A stretch of DNA of 64,000 nt from Pseudomonadota bacterium. GTDB lineage: Bacteria; Pseudomonadota; Gammaproteobacteria; Burkholderiales; Burkholderiaceae_C. The notes beneath the pieces were generated by a model, which did not search any database, was not told where the DNA came from, and worked only from the letters and a program-made list of their open reading frames with translations. The position numbers and the translations under genes are program-made. The DNA is taken from NCBI GenBank assembly GCA_022566735.1, contig JADFIG010000008.1:58163-122162 (forward strand), given 5' to 3'. Position 1 is the first letter of the stretch. Every line of letters starts with the position of its first letter. This document shows positions 63,999-64,000 of the stretch, in pieces.

Positions 63999-64000
63999 GT

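Overview
The window looks like chromosome of a high-GC betaproteobacterium of the order Burkholderiales. The clues are the murA-his-tat-petABC-sspAB neighbourhood, paired cyanophycin synthetases with a companion ABC transporter and DUF1854 protein, a short-form HisG, a polyhydroxyalkanoate-granule type protein and a DUF1631 protein. The branch around Comamonadaceae/Sphaerotilaceae fits best, but genus cannot be read from this sequence.

Region 1 (1 to about 13.5 kb) is a prophage-derived, lower-GC segment, all on the + strand. It opens with the end of a tyrosine integrase, followed by small early genes, an HNH protein, an AlpA-type regulator, a replication-initiation protein with four in-gene CTGATTC repeats (a candidate origin), and a T7-gp4-like primase-helicase. 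It then jumps directly to tail genes: a short tape measure with a C-terminal muralytic-like domain, a Dit-like protein, a hub, a Gp138-type spike and a tail-completion protein. No terminase, portal, capsid, sheath or tube gene is present, so I read it as a deleted, defective prophage.

Region 2 (13.5 to 20.8 kb) is an accessory segment ending at tRNA-Thr. It holds an SRAP/YedK-like gene remnant, a LexA-boxed umuD-cho-umuC SOS operon, small proteins, an inverted DnaA-box pair, an S1/P1 secreted nuclease, an orphan protein that looks like a proteasome-type Ntn hydrolase, and a second AlpA-type gene next to the tRNA.

Region 3 (20.8 to 48.6 kb) is core chromosome: sspB-sspA, petABC (cytochrome bc1), mscL, DUF1631, pdxA, hisI-hisE-tatABC, a DegS-like protease, a Nif3-like protein, a LysM/FecR protein with a CHASE2 histidine kinase, a CBS protein, then a minus-strand run from a YadGH-type ABC exporter through bolA, murA, hisG, hisD, hisC, hisB, hisH and hisA to hisF. 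Compared with the usual Burkholderiales order, the hisI-to-nif3 block is inverted, which splits histidine biosynthesis into two oppositely oriented transcription units.

Region 4 (48.6 to 64 kb) holds an acyl-CoA-binding protein, a PHA-system protein, an M20 amidohydrolase, a PIN-domain nuclease with an RNA ligase, an ExeA/GspB pair, and a cyanophycin locus: cphA' with an altered Mur-ligase P-loop, cphA, and a divergent ABC transporter plus DUF1854 protein. It closes with bfr/bfd around a Fur-like palindrome, a cold-shock gene, and the first ~40 codons of ygiQ, which end abruptly at a junction with unrelated DNA near 63,705. Strongest leads for follow-up are the PIN nuclease/RNA ligase pair, the orphan Ntn hydrolase, the SOS cluster, the cyanophycin locus and the broken ygiQ junction.
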